From Rhytidiadelphus loreus (taxonomy: Eukaryota; Streptophyta; Bryopsida; Hypnales; Hylocomiaceae), in the NCBI GenBank assembly GCA_947034895.1, contig OX344762.1:32034760-32098759 (forward strand): DNA of 64,000 nt, written 5' to 3'. This document shows, in pieces, positions 46,966 to 58,300 of this stretch. The position numbers and the translations under genes were made by a program. The notes below the pieces were generated by a model. That model saw nothing but the letters and a program-made list of their open reading frames with translations. It did not search any database and was not told the DNA's origin. Every line of letters begins with the position of its first letter. Within the stretch, counting starts at the first letter, position 1.

Positions 46966-48850
46966 TGGACACTTTGTTTGTTATGGTTATATCCTAATTT
47001 GACTGTTTCAAATCAATTTAAATGTTAAAAGTTCAAGACAATGATGAGTAAATAAAATCTAATCTAACTTTAAAATCTATCTAAGCTAATGTGTAGAATG
47101 CAATTTGCCCTTTCCAGAATGGTAAAGCAAGTTGAATTCTAATGTTCCTACGAGAAGATATTGATGGATGAAATTCATCCCTGATTCTATCCTAAAAACT
47201 TCATCTGTTAACTAAAAATAGCAAATGAATTCTAAATAAATCTAAATTTCAAGATTAATTTATGAATTAATTTAACTATTGAATTCTTGAGTGTAAACCT
47301 AGTTTTGAACTATTTTTAGATTTTCATCCAAATTTAGGCTAAACTTCATCCATCCTTTACTCCTTTAAAGCTAAAGCAATTCTAAAGTAAAAGTTGATTT
47401 TGGAATCTTCAAAAGATTTCCTAAATGATTCTAGTCTCAAAAGATTCCTTAGTTATTCTTTAAAAATATTCCTAATTGTTCTTTTTTAATCTAAATTCTA
47501 TATTATGATTCCAAAATTAGTAGTTTTTTAGGTTCTTTGTTAATTTTATGAAAAAAGTGATAAATTACCTTTCTACCAAGATAAAAAGTAAGAATTTAGG
47601 ACTTCTAGGTGAAAACTTATGAATGGATGAAAATTCCCCTTAGTTGGATGGAATTCGTTCTTTCAATCATTTTAAAGAGAATAAGGGGATTAATTAGGTT
47701 TTAACTTTTTCCAATTATTCTAATCTTACCTAAATTCCTAATTTAAGCTAGATTCTTTTTTAAATTCTTTTGGATGAAATTACTATTTCCTTTCCAAATT
47801 AATTCAAAACTCATTAATTTCTTACTTTCACAATTTTAATTAGATTCTTTAAGAATTTTAGCAATGTTCAAACGTCCATGTATCAATTGAGGTTTTAATT
47901 GTTAATTGTGATTTAAATGGAAAGCAAATTTAAAAAAAAAGACAAAGTTAGAAATCATACCTTAGTATTGAAGATGTCAGTGGATCCGTCGTTGCAAAAT
48001 ATCATCATAATCGTCTCCCCAAAATCCTCCATTGTCTTTCATGAGATTGCGAATTTAGTAAGTGTTGGTTAATTCTTTGTTGAATTGTTATTTTAAACCT
48101 ATCTAAAAATCACATTGTTATTAGTTTTGGCAATTTAGAAGTGATTCTTTGGTCTTAGGTATTTAGTTTAAATCGTATAATTTAATCAAATTTTCTAAGT
48201 TTCCAATGAATAGTAATAATATTCCTTTGCCAAATGTTTAATAGTTTTTTAATTTAATATTCTAAAGATATTAGTTGTTTTTGTTTTTATCTATTTGGCT
48301 TATTGGGCCTAATAAAACAAAACACTAACCAACAATTTTGCCAACTAATACCATTGGAATCCTAATTAATAACTAAAACCAACTGAATGAATAGTAATCT
48401 AATAAAATAATCTTAAATAATAAAAAACAAATCTATCAATGAATAGAAAAAGGAATAAAAAGATGAACGACAATCCAAATGAATAGGAAAAAAAATAAAA
48501 CAATCCAACAATTCCAACTTCAATAGTAAGATACCAATGAAAAGAATAATTTAATTAGTACGATGCTCACCTTGATTCTTCGTCTTCCTTGGCTAACTTC
48601 TTATAACCTCTTCCTTCCTTTTGTTTTTTGTTTAATTGTTGTTGTTGGTAAGCTATGGCTTTTTGGAGACGCTTGTGAGGTTGGAGGTGATCCTTGGTGT
48701 TCGATTTTTCTCTCAAAAAACAAAAGTTTTGTGCGTGGCAACAACTGCCTATGCTTGGTTATGTTTGTGGTTTGAATGTATCAATTGTTACTAAAGTTTC
48801 AGTTCTGCCTGGTTTTTATGGACTGTCCCATTAGTCCAGTCGAAGGACCA
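46966..48850. other. Very AT-rich stretch, no gene recognised
   Basis: Dominated by A/T runs. No ORF with conserved motifs in any frame. Confidence 0.55.
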
Positions 48851-48875
48851 GTTGGTTTACAACCGACCCCTTTCA

Positions 48876-48985
48876 GTACAGTCTTCTCTCTCAGCCGAAC
48901 TGTTGTCCAGACCCGTCAAGGCAATCTCCCTTCTCAGCCGAACTACTATCCAGCCCTCGTCAAGGCAGTCTTCCCTTCCTGTCAA
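48876..48985. repeat. ~47-bp GC-rich tandem duplication
   Basis: TCTCAGCCGAACTGTTGTCC with ACCCGTCAAGGCA is followed by TCTCAGCCGAACTACTATCC with CCTCGTCAAGGCA. A GC-rich island in an AT-rich surround. Confidence 0.75.
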
Positions 48986-49035
48986 ACCGCCACGTGGTGA
49001 GGCGTGGTTGGGCAGCTCTCGTCGTCCAGCTCCCG

Positions 49036-49138
49036 TCCTCAGGCTGTCTATTGCTTTCGGGTTGCCTGATGCCTTCGAGCTGTCTGATGCCTTCGAGTTG
49101 TCTGATGCCTTCAGGCTGTCTATTGCCTTTAGGTTGGG
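49036..49138. repeat. 18-bp minisatellite, about five copies
   Basis: The unit CTGTCTGATGCCTTCGAG, with variants CTGTCTATTGCTTTCGGG and CTGTCTATTGCCTTTAGG, is repeated head to tail. The 18-bp period would keep frame if translated, giving an Asp-Ala-Phe-Glu-Leu-Ser type repeat, but no gene context supports translation. Confidence 0.85.
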
Positions 49139-49430
49139 TTTTTGGAGTAAAACCAAAATCTGAAATTTTGAATGACTTTTGGAATACTTAATTTTTAATT
49201 ATAAAAATAACACACACTTAATTAAAAGAGAGAACTATTTTTATGAATTTCATGAAAGCAGAACAACATAAAAATGACCAATTAGAAAGGAGAACCCAAA
49301 CAGTTTAAAAGAAACAAACAATCAATACAAGTTTGGGAGACCAAATACCTCCACCACGTGCATAATACGGAAATGAGGAAAATCAACAAAGTTTGGCACT
49401 ATAAATAAGCTTCCAAAGGATCTTATTTTG

Positions 49431-49712
49431 TTGACTTTTAGTTAGTAATTCAAAGCTTTGCCGTACAAGACAACCAGAAATTAGTGTTTTCCACAAAGGT
49501 AAGTTTTGACTATTATAAGTCAAAGCTCTGCCGTGCGGGAACTACCCCTAGCAACACAAAAGAATTAAGAATTTTAAAATTTTAAAAATACCCATTTCTA
49601 GGTTTTAAAAGTCAAAGCTGCGCTGTGCGGGAGCAACCCTAGGAAATAATAGACAAATTAAAGTTTCAAATACCCGTTTCCAGGTTTCAAAGTCAAAGCT
49701 CCGCTGTCGTAT
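49431..49712. promoter_or_regulatory. Degenerate repeat array rich in TTGACT (W-box-like) hexamers
   Basis: A block CAAAGCTNYGCYGTRCGGGA recurs at 49451, 49521, 49613 and 49694 with spacings of 70, 92 and 81. Five TTGACT or AGTCAA hexamers (49431, 49506, 49518, 49610 and 49691) match the core WRKY-factor site TTGACY. Two of them face each other at 49506-49523. The array lies 130-400 bases upstream of a TATA box. A separate TATA-like CTATAAATAAG is at about 49401. Confidence 0.5.
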
Positions 49713-49814
49713 AGTAAATACATACATTGTATAAAAAATATGTATATTATACGTTTTAGAAGATTCTTGATTCGGAGGAGAAACTTATTGATGACACTTC
49801 TGTTAGCTTCAAGA

Positions 49815-49847
49815 TGACGCTTGTTAGCAATGGAATTGTATATAAGG
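49815..49847 (+). promoter_or_regulatory. Candidate core promoter: TGACG motif and TATATAAGG box
   Basis: GATGACGC at 49813-49820 (TGACG is the as-1/TGA-factor core) is followed 19 bases later by TATATAAGG at 49839-49847. The ORF start at 49954 is 107 bases from the end of the TATA box. This spacing is like strong plant and plant-pararetrovirus promoters; similarity of layout alone does not show origin. Confidence 0.5.
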
Positions 49848-49953
49848 TGAAAACCTTAGACAAACTTCATCAGTTCAAAGTAATCCTTTGAGTTTTTAGA
49901 ATTTGTGTTTGGATTTGGAGTTTGATATTAAAATGTCGAACTAGAGGGTTTTT

Positions 49954-50391
49954 ATGGAGTCACAAGATGTTGAGTCTGAACCTGAGGCGGAATTAAAGCT
50001 TTCTTTATCACAGTTGCCTCATCAGCCATTTCAGCCGGCGATTTCTATACCATTGCCTACCTCTATCATAGATGAGGCTAGACCTTCTCGTCCGTTGAAG
50101 AAACCTCGGATGGACGGTCGTTGGCATGGGAATCTTGATAGGAATGCCTGTGCTTTAGTGATCCTACTTCAAGTAGGATGTGTTGAGCCTAGTACACATG
50201 ATGTAACATTTGAAGCAAGCTACAAGGGCCTGAACGAAGACCAATATTTTTGTATGATGAGGCCAGACATAGAAGGTACTAGCCATCAACGTTGGTTGAA
50301 AGGACCAATGAATCCTTTAACCAAGGCTGAACGTGCAAATTACATAGCCAACACTGTCAGGCACACCCTCAAGTTCTTGCAGACGGAATAA
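49954..50391 (+). CDS. Unrecognised intact ORF (145 aa), orphan
   Basis: A single-exon frame of 145 aa that I do not recognise. Residues 1-45 are acidic and Pro/Ser-rich (low complexity). Then comes a basic patch RPSRPLKKPRMDGRWH that could serve as a nuclear-localisation or nucleic-acid-binding segment. It is followed by a compact, probably folded part with three Cys (CALVILLQVGCVEPS, EDQYFCMMRP) and a helical C-terminus (TKAERANYIANTVRHTLKFL). Composition is more balanced than the surrounding AT-rich DNA, and there are no internal stops, unlike the transposon relics nearby. Upstream is a TATA box at 49839. An AATAAAATAA poly(A)-like signal lies near 50481. It may be a real short gene, or a gene of an unidentified element spanning the repeat-rich 48.8-53.7 kb patch. 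Confidence 0.45.
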   Translation: MESQDVESEPEAELKLSLSQLPHQPFQPAISIPLPTSIIDEARPSRPLKKPRMDGRWHGNLDRNACALVILLQVGCVEPSTHDVTFEASYKGLNEDQYFCMMRPDIEGTSHQRWLKGPMNPLTKAERANYIANTVRHTLKFLQTE

Positions 50392-51090
50392 CGCTCTTCA
50401 TCGACTTCAGTTTTTACCTCCATTGGATGTTGGTTGGAGTTTAGTATGTAATACATGTTTTGGTGGTTCATTTGTGTGTAAAAATAAAATAAGAAAATAG
50501 GAGTTTAGATGAAGTTTACCACTTTATTTTGACTTTAGAGGTTGATTGGCTTTAGAAATTGAATAGGGACTTACCTTTAGGTATTTTCCTTGAACCAATA
50601 AGTATTGGGAGGCCCATGTGAGGTGTACATGGGCTGACCTCATTTACCTTAGGGGTCTAGAAGGTAGATAGGGATCTTCTTGCTTCCTCTAATTCGGATT
50701 GGTGTGTGAAAGTGGTTTGTAGTGTGTTTTTGATGTGTGTGTGAGAGTGGAGAGAAAAAGTCGAATGTTTGATCGGCGATTATAGTGGTTGTACAAAACT
50801 TTTTGAAATGAAAATTTGAGGGTTTGTTCTTCTTGAGATTGCGCTTCTAAAGAGACATGTCTTGCTTGATTTGGAGTTGTGAGTAAAAAGTTATGAGCAT
50901 GAAAGTGAAGGAGGATCTTTTGCCACCCAACGAAGAGGAGTAGAGATTCGAGCGGTTGCCAAAGTTTGTGGTTTTTTTCCTACATCTTTGAAATTTTCAA
51001 GCATTATAGAAATATTTTATAGCTTTTCATATACTCATAACTTAAAGCTTTTGAAGTAGTGAAGAGAAAGTTATGAGTTCTTGAAATAGG
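50392..51090. other. Downstream of the orphan ORF, no further gene
   Basis: Contains a candidate poly(A) signal near 50481 and a GGCCCATGTGAGGTGTACATGGG region around 50612 with weak dyad symmetry. No second ORF recognised. Confidence 0.4.
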
Positions 51091-51095
51091 AGAGA

Positions 51096-51325
51096 TCTGC
51101 CGCCTTTCAAAAGAGAAGGCTGAGACTTTGCATGTTCATAACTCATGGATAGAAGATTAGAATAGTTTGAAATTTAAGGAGAAGATCATTTGTAAAGTTT
51201 TCTTTTCAAGAAGCTATTATATTTGTATTTTGAAGAAGAATTGAAGAAATAGAATTTAGAAGTAGAAGAGGTCTGCTGCCTTTCAAAAGAAAAGGCTGAG
51301 ACTTTAGTTGTCCATAATCTTTGGA
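51096..51325. repeat. Diverged direct duplication, period about 168 bp
   Basis: A ~60-bp block containing TCTGCCGCCTTTCAAAAGAG and AAGGCTGAGACTTT near 51106 recurs near 51271 as TCTGCTGCCTTTCAAAAGAA with AAGGCTGAGACTTT and CATAATC. Confidence 0.7.
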
Positions 51326-51569
51326 TAATATATCTTAGTTTGATTTGAAATTTTGAGGGGTGTTAAATTATTTCATTAGCTTTCCAAATTGCTATTGCAC
51401 TTAGCATTTGGAGCTTGGAAACATTTTTGGCAGTAGATCAAAGAACATAGCCAAATTAGAATTTCGTTTCATGTTTTTTTTACATCTCTTAAAGACTTCA
51501 AGGTTTGAAGATTTGAAGACATGAATATATGAAGACATGAAGATTCGTGTGTTGTGGCTTATGGCTTGT

Positions 51570-51660
51570 GACTTCTTATTCCTAACCGGATTTGGAGGCT
51601 CGTTGTTATTTCTTTGTTATTTCTTTGTTATTCCTAGCCGGATTTGGAGGCTAGTTGTTT
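51570..51660. repeat. Short direct repeat around a TTATTTCTTTG run
   Basis: TATTCCTAACCGGATTTGG and TATTCCTAGCCGGATTTGG, each followed by AGGCT(C/A)GTTGTT, are separated by two TTATTTCTTTG units. Confidence 0.75.
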
Positions 51661-52490
51661 TCATTTCTGCATTGTAAGCTTTGTTGCGGGCTTTGTAGTC
51701 ATTTCATTATGACAATATTAGCCCCGTTATATGTTTGTGGCGTCGAAGTGGGATTGATCATCCACATGGTCGATCTTCTATGTTGTTCCCACTTGTGAAA
51801 GGCGATTTCTGGTCACCGTGGGTTTGAAGTTTAGGATCCAATCTTTCGGACGGCTCAGCTCGTGGTCTGGCTGTCCCGTTTTACCCGTCCGAGGCCTAGT
51901 TTCTTATCACACGTCCTTACCTTTGGCCCCATAGAGCCACCACAAGGTAGGTCAACGAAAGATTGAAGTGAAGATCAAGCGAAGATTGAAAAGAAGATTA
52001 ATTGAAGATTCAAGTATCGTTACTTGTCTTCCATTTACACTCACAACCTACAGCCAGACACCCCGTGTGTTCACTAAGCGCGCTCCTCTCTACCCGACAC
52101 CGCCATGCAGGAGCAATCCCAGGAATAACCAATATCCAAGGATCCAAACTAGTATTTTGAAAACTTAATTCTTAAAAGAGGTAGATATGACAGTGTTTAA
52201 CCAAACATTAAAAACTAATTTCCAAAATCCAGACAAAGTTCTAAGTTTAATCACTAAAAGAGGTACACATGACAGTGTTTAACCAAACATTAGCAATTAT
52301 TCAAACCAAACACCCGTTATACAACAAGTTTTGGCACGTGGTGCTGCTTAAAACCTTTTGGCAAAGTTTAGCCTTGCCGCTTTAAAGTTTTAAGTTCACA
52401 AACTGTTATCAATTTGCACAAATAGTTGATTAGTATCCAAAAGAACAATAAAGTCAAATTAAAGTTTGGGAACGAATCCTACAACTCCCA
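51661..52490. other. Part of the unclassified repeat patch, no gene recognised
   Basis: A GC-richer segment at 51720-51960 stands out. ATGACAGTGTTTAACCAAAC occurs twice (about 52187 and 52269, period about 82). No conserved ORF. Confidence 0.4.
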
Positions 52491-52494
52491 AAAC

Positions 52495-52635
52495 ATCAAA
52501 GTTTTGGGGCTTGAAGCCTCCAAATTCAAGAAAGAAGTTAGTTGACTCAAACAACAATAGAGTTAGGAAATTTCCTCCACCTAAACTCTTGAAAAACAAA
52601 GTTTTTGGGCTTGAAGCCTCCAAATTCAAACAAGA
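52495..52635. repeat. ~101-bp tandem duplication
   Basis: GGGCTTGAAGCCTCCAAATT at about 52506 recurs at about 52607, preceded in both by CAAAGTTTT. Confidence 0.85.
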
Positions 52636-54369
52636 AAAGAAAACAAAGCTTCAAAGGGGCCCTCCGAACCTTCAAAGTACAAGAGAATAGAAGGAAATAG
52701 AAGAAAATAGCCAAAACTTGACTTAAAAAGTGCTCCAACAAGTGTCGGTAGCACGACAAGAGCAACAACAAGAATGAAACAAGAGAATGAGGGCCACGAA
52801 CAACCTCGAAGAAGGGCCTTATATACTCGCTCCCGACCCTCCGGTAAGTTGTTTGTAAATATTTTCTTACTTTCAATCTAGATATTTTGCTAAACTAACT
52901 AAACGCGTTTTCTAAACAATCTTTGTTTAATGGGATGGAAGGTCCTCAAGCAAGTTCCTTCTAAGCCCTAAATGGCCTTAGAATCTTTTCCCAAATCAAA
53001 TATTAGATTTTTCTAAAAATATTTTGAAAACCTATCTAATTAACCGAGATACTTTGCATTTTAATCTAGAGTTAGTTTTAAATTGTCTTCCTTTAGTTCA
53101 AAAGATGGCTTCTTACGCAAGACAAGTATCTTGAGCAAATCCAATCTTCGATTTTACAAAAGATATTTGCAAAATCAACCTAGATTAATCCAAAATTACC
53201 TTTTAAAAGTCAAACTAAAGATTAACCCTCTCTATCTTTTGAGGGACAACTCGAAACTGAAAAAAAATTGCGCCACCGCATTCAGAAGACTCCAATTAGG
53301 CTACGGGATCCCTTACCCCTACCTCTCCAGTCGTTTTAAAGCGCAAATCTGAATCATGGTAAATCAAAACAAAAGTCAAAAATCTAACTTTTGGAGTTTG
53401 CGTTTTTTGATGAAATTGTCTATCATGGGTGGCTTAGAATATTCGTGGGAGTAAGAATTGACCCTTGAAACGCTCCATTCGGACACCGCTAGCAACTGGT
53501 ACGCCGATCAACCCGCCACCAAGTTGTAAATTCATGTAAAATTCGCTGTCGGTCCTAATTTTGGTAGTTGAAAATGTTGGAATGTCTTCAAACTTGACAG
53601 GGCTCTTTATTGGCACACAAAACACTATCCTAATTTTTAGTGAGATTTTACTACAACATTGGTAATTTCTAGGAATTTACGAATGCAGTTTTAAGTGGTT
53701 GACTTTCCATGGAGTCATCATGGAGTTTTGTAAAATCCCAAAACTTTTGGGCAATCTTCTACGAGATGTCCATCAACTACGGGCAAAACCACATCTCCAA
53801 TAAGGATGCTATTTTTAGCAATTCCTTAATAATTTCCACCCGGTGGGAAAATTATTCTTTATACTAGAGGAATCTTGGATGATCGGTCTTCTATTTGACC
53901 TCTTGGCATGCTTTGACCTAGAAAAGCACCTCTCTGTATATTCCAATCATCATTTCCTCCATCTTGGTCTGTGAATGAATGTATTTCTCAAAATTATTTA
54001 CAAACAACAAATCTAACTCTTTCGATCGGATTTGGACTGACTCTGACTAGACTCTGACTAGACTCTGACTAGACTCTTACTTTTAACCAGTTTGTTACAT
54101 GTATACTTATAGCTATTGTATCACATGAACAAGACACTAGGACTGGTTAACTCTCAAATCTTCACTTTGCTCAGAATTACTAACTTAACTACTTAATTTC
54201 ACTAATAAGACCTAAAATTAGTGAAAATGCAAAGTTTTAGATGTTTCCTGCATTTAAGGCCATTACACACCACTTTGGTAGGGACTTCTACCAAAACCCT
54301 CAATAACTGTATTTTTATATGTTTTTTTCCTATTTTTCACTCAAAAATTAACTATAAATCGCGAAAAAT
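52636..54369. other. Intergenic stretch with unassigned ORFs
   Basis: A 63-codon frame at 53434-53625 (-) has a non-random look (GGGLIGVPVASGVRMERFKG) and higher GC than its surroundings but matches no family I know. An 11-12 bp tandem CTGACTAGACT occurs three times near 54048-54083. Confidence 0.35.
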
Positions 54370-55333
54370 AAGTTCAGAGTTCCAAGTGCCAACTTGAGGG
54401 CTCACAACATTGTTTTTCATTGTCTAATGCAGGTATAGTTTGAACAAAATACAACCAAGGTAGATAAATGCCATCCACAAGCAAGTAAAAACAGTTGTAA
54501 AATACACCGTTAACAACAAATTCTATATCACAGCTTTCACTAGTGATCATGTTATGCATGAGTGAACTACGATCTAAGACATTTAGATCGTTGTTAGCAC
54601 TAAGTAGACCAAAAAAAGCATACCAAATGTGGAGTCATTTGTTTGCAATGGTTTCCAATATGATAGATTTGTTACCGTCTTTGTTATCGTAATCTCCCTA
54701 CCATGCTACATGACAATTTTCCCAATTGTAATGCATACAATCTATTAACACAAACATTCTGGGTCAACCATGTGCTGCATTTATGGCAAGCTGCTTCTCA
54801 AAATAAGTTCTTATTGATTGCCTCAAATGTTGTTGGCCGAACTCTGCACATACGGCAATGCAAAATTATTTCATAGTTGTAGATTCACCTATTCGACAAT
54901 ACTCATCAGTGGCATCCGTTGTAACACCATAAGCAAGCATTCAAATTGTTGCAGTACACTTCTGAATAGAAGAAAGTCATAATTTTCCAACTACATCTCG
55001 CTTCTGTACAAAGTAATTATCTTGAGCACAAACACTTTCCATGACGGATAAAAAGAGCAGCCTTTGCATTCTAAAACGGCGGGAAAATTGTATAGGTCCA
55101 TAAATTGGCGTCTCTAAAAAATAATCAGCATACATTTGCTCATGTCCATCTTGCTTGTCTCTCTCTAAATTATCACGGCATCCTAGCCTAGAGCCTCCAA
55201 CTTGTATCTTAAGCTCAATAATGAAATCATCACGAACTTCATTTAAGTAATTATTGAAGATCATATCTTCTACTTTGTCATCTTTACGCAAGTTTTGTGG
55301 ATGGGCTCCTAACCTCACTCGCCATGTGTCCAT
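54370..55333 (-). pseudogene. PIF/Harbinger transposase relic (second copy)
   Basis: The first 118 codons are open (55333-54977) and read GPIQFSRRFRMQRLLFLSVM, then DNYFVQKRDVVGKL, a HARBI1-type N-domain. The frame then continues through stops: SIQKCTATI, MLAYGVTTDATDEYCRIGES, FVLIDCMHYNWENCHVAW, then LSANNDLNVLDRSSL and YLLVDGIYLPWLYFV with IPALDNEKQ. The DDE-type nuclease blocks (IDCMHY; NNDLNVLDRS; DGIYP-like) are still visible in order, so this is a near full-length but multiply broken transposase. It runs opposite to the ORF1-like relic at 43.9 kb and is probably a separate insertion. Confidence 0.82.
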
Positions 55334-58300
55334 GTTTGACCACCAGTTGTAGCCACGCCTTTAGTTCCACAAATCTCAACGTCCCAACATTTTTCACTCA
55401 TCCACAATAATTTCAAAAATATTCTTAAAAATAGCCTTCCTCACTCATTGAAGACACTTCAACACCACTCACATTTGTCACTCATCCACAACATTTGTAA
55501 AGGACCCTCAAAAATTGAAAAGCCAAGACATGAGCTCCAAGTCTTGTCACACCTTCAAATATCGTCATTCAAGCAAAAAGTCCCCTGTGATGAACCAAAA
55601 CCATATCATGACTTCGCATGCCAAACTTCCTCAGGACCTATGGTATTAGACCTTTTTGAGTGTTGCGACATTGCATCAGAATTTCTCAGGAGTTGTGTTT
55701 GTCGAGCTACTTTTTCTTTTCACTATAGGGTGGACAACTACCACCTCAACTGGCTAGTTCTTCAGGACACGCCAAACCTCCCTTTTCTATATGTTTGTGT
55801 GATGGTTAGTGTGGTTAAATTATAGTAGAGGGTTCAATTTAATCCATTTTGAGATTTTAATTGTAAATTTTAGTAAGATTTTGGCATGCAAAGTTGCCTC
55901 ACTCCACTTGAGTCCAAGATTAGATGATTTGAGGAAGTACGGAGGTTACTTTGATAATTTTAGGTATGTTGCCTCCAATTCATTTAGAACTCTTAAAGTC
56001 AATTTTGAATATTGTAATTAGGAGTTCATTACATAAAAGGCATTTAGGTTTAGGGTCCCATACACTGTCAACCAATCAACTATAGGGTGGCGTCTTTACT
56101 TCATGGTGAAAAAGCCTCATATACACAATCATCAAATTAAAATTTTGAACATTGAAAGTGATAACTATGAATTTTCAAAACTTTTATTTTTGTTTTTGGA
56201 CACATTATAATTGAACAATGAATTCTTAAATTCTTTCAAATTCTTGTTTCATATAAGAAATCTTATAAATAAATTATGAATTTTTTAAATCTTTCAATTT
56301 ATTGAACCTTATATAAATAAACTATGAATTTTCAAAGTCTCCTTCCCAATTTCATATCCCTAAGGCCCCTTGATATGATTTAATTTGGCTATATAGATTG
56401 GATGTGCAAATGACCTAGTGGAAGGTGGTGCATATCAATGATTCACATCACTTAAGCATATGAAGAACTACTATGCACCCAAAAGAGGTAGTCACACATC
56501 TGGTTTGCCATTAGTTGCCCCCTCCTCCCAAAAATGAATAGGCCGTTGATTCTTTTTAAATGCTTCCCTCTCTAGAATGCCGTTGATTTCTCAAAATTTC
56601 TTAAGCCATTGATCTTTGAGATTGAATCTAAGCCATCCATTCAAATACAAATATGAATACAGAATCAGAATACGGATATGATATGGATATGGTACCAAAA
56701 TATGGATACCAATACTTGATATTGGAAATATTGTACAATATGGATACGGATACGATATATGGATAGGGAATATGGGATTTTCATTGTCCCATATTGTTTG
56801 TCATGTTAACCTCATTCAAAAAATTACAAGTAGGGAGAAGGGGGGATGAAAATTAAGAAATTAATTTTAATTAAATTTCCTTTTCAAAGCCGGGGAGGGT
56901 CTGGAGGGGAGTTTAAAATTAATTAATTAAAATTTTGAGTGCATAGTAACATGAGTGTCACTATGCATCCAAAAGTGGCTGTAACAGCCACAACACACAA
57001 GCATTGAACTTCTAAATGGAGTTCAACCTTCTCATGATGCCCAAATAAATTAATAACTAGCTCTTAAATGGAAGGAGTGAACAAAAGGAATAAGAGAGTT
57101 CATAAGGTAGGTATCTAAAAATTCTTTTTTTCTTTAATGCCCAATGTCTAAGGCACTTTTTTTTTGCATTTGTCTTTTAAATTCTACAAGAATGAAAGAT
57201 TTCAATTCTTTTACTTCTTACTTTTTACAAGATTGAAAAAAAAATTCTAATCCACCATTGAAAATTTTTTAATTCAAAAATATTCACAAAAAAATTGCTT
57301 GCAGAAAACTATAATATATTGTCAATTTCTAGAACATCAATTGAGTGCAGGATTTTATTCAATGCATTCCACATCTTTTATTCAATGCATTCAAAATTGG
57401 CAAACATAATTCTAACACGATCTACTATGTGAAAAAAAATATTTAATACCTATAGTGCATAAAAAAAAATTCACAAATGATAGTCGAAGTCATTTGAAAT
57501 TCTTAAGGACTTAAAAAAAACTTTTATCTTGATTTCAAATGCAAATATCTTTCAATTTGTATGGTCAAAGTTCAAAAAACTTTAACAACATAACTTAATA
57601 CTATTTAAAGATAAGATCCTATAGTTACATTCCAAAAAAATGGATATTTGAACCTTTTTAAGTCAATGCACTAGAAATAGTAATTTTGAATAATTTTTGA
57701 AGAAAAAAAAGTCTTTTGAACTTTAGAAGTTAGTTTATGGATCTTTTTATTATAATTCTTGTTCTATATTCATTTCGAAATCACCTTAGTTGAAAGCATT
57801 ACTTTGATCTAATTTTGAAATTTTGAAATGAGTAGACTTATGAAAATATTTTATTAAGCTTATGAAATTTTATTTGGTTCTCTAAGTATTGTAAATTGTT
57901 ATTTAATTTATATAACAAATTCTCAAATTTTTGTGTACAATTCATCATTATTTAGTACAATTTAAAAACTTATACTATTACAAAGTTCAATCTTATTCTT
58001 TTATAACATTTTAATTTAATAATAATATTTAATTTAATTGTCTTCCATATTTAATATTTATTTGAAGTATGTAATAAAATTAGAAGGATAATAATATAAC
58101 TTGAAGTGACTCTAAAAGCAATGCAATGCTAAGCAATGTTATTCCATATATATCAATCTAGAATTTGCTTACTACTTTATACAATTTCAATTCGAAGTTG
58201 ATTAATAATAAGCGTTATGACTTACGAGCATTATCAAAACTTCAAAAAATGGTAAAGAGATCATCACATTGAATATTGTTGCATTGTGAAATATTCTATT

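Noticed and set aside
49801..50391. Endogenous pararetrovirus as the firm identity of the orphan unit
   Set aside because: Only promoter layout is suggestive. No reverse transcriptase, coat or movement-protein motif and no primer-binding site could be read nearby.
53434..53625. 63-codon minus-strand frame with GGGLIGVPVASGVRMERFKG
   Set aside because: Looks non-random but matches no family I can name and has no clear start or neighbour exons. Listed only as unassigned.
55448..55825. 125-codon plus-strand frame
   Set aside because: No recognisable motif. Lies just upstream of a transposase relic and is probably chance or transposon flank.
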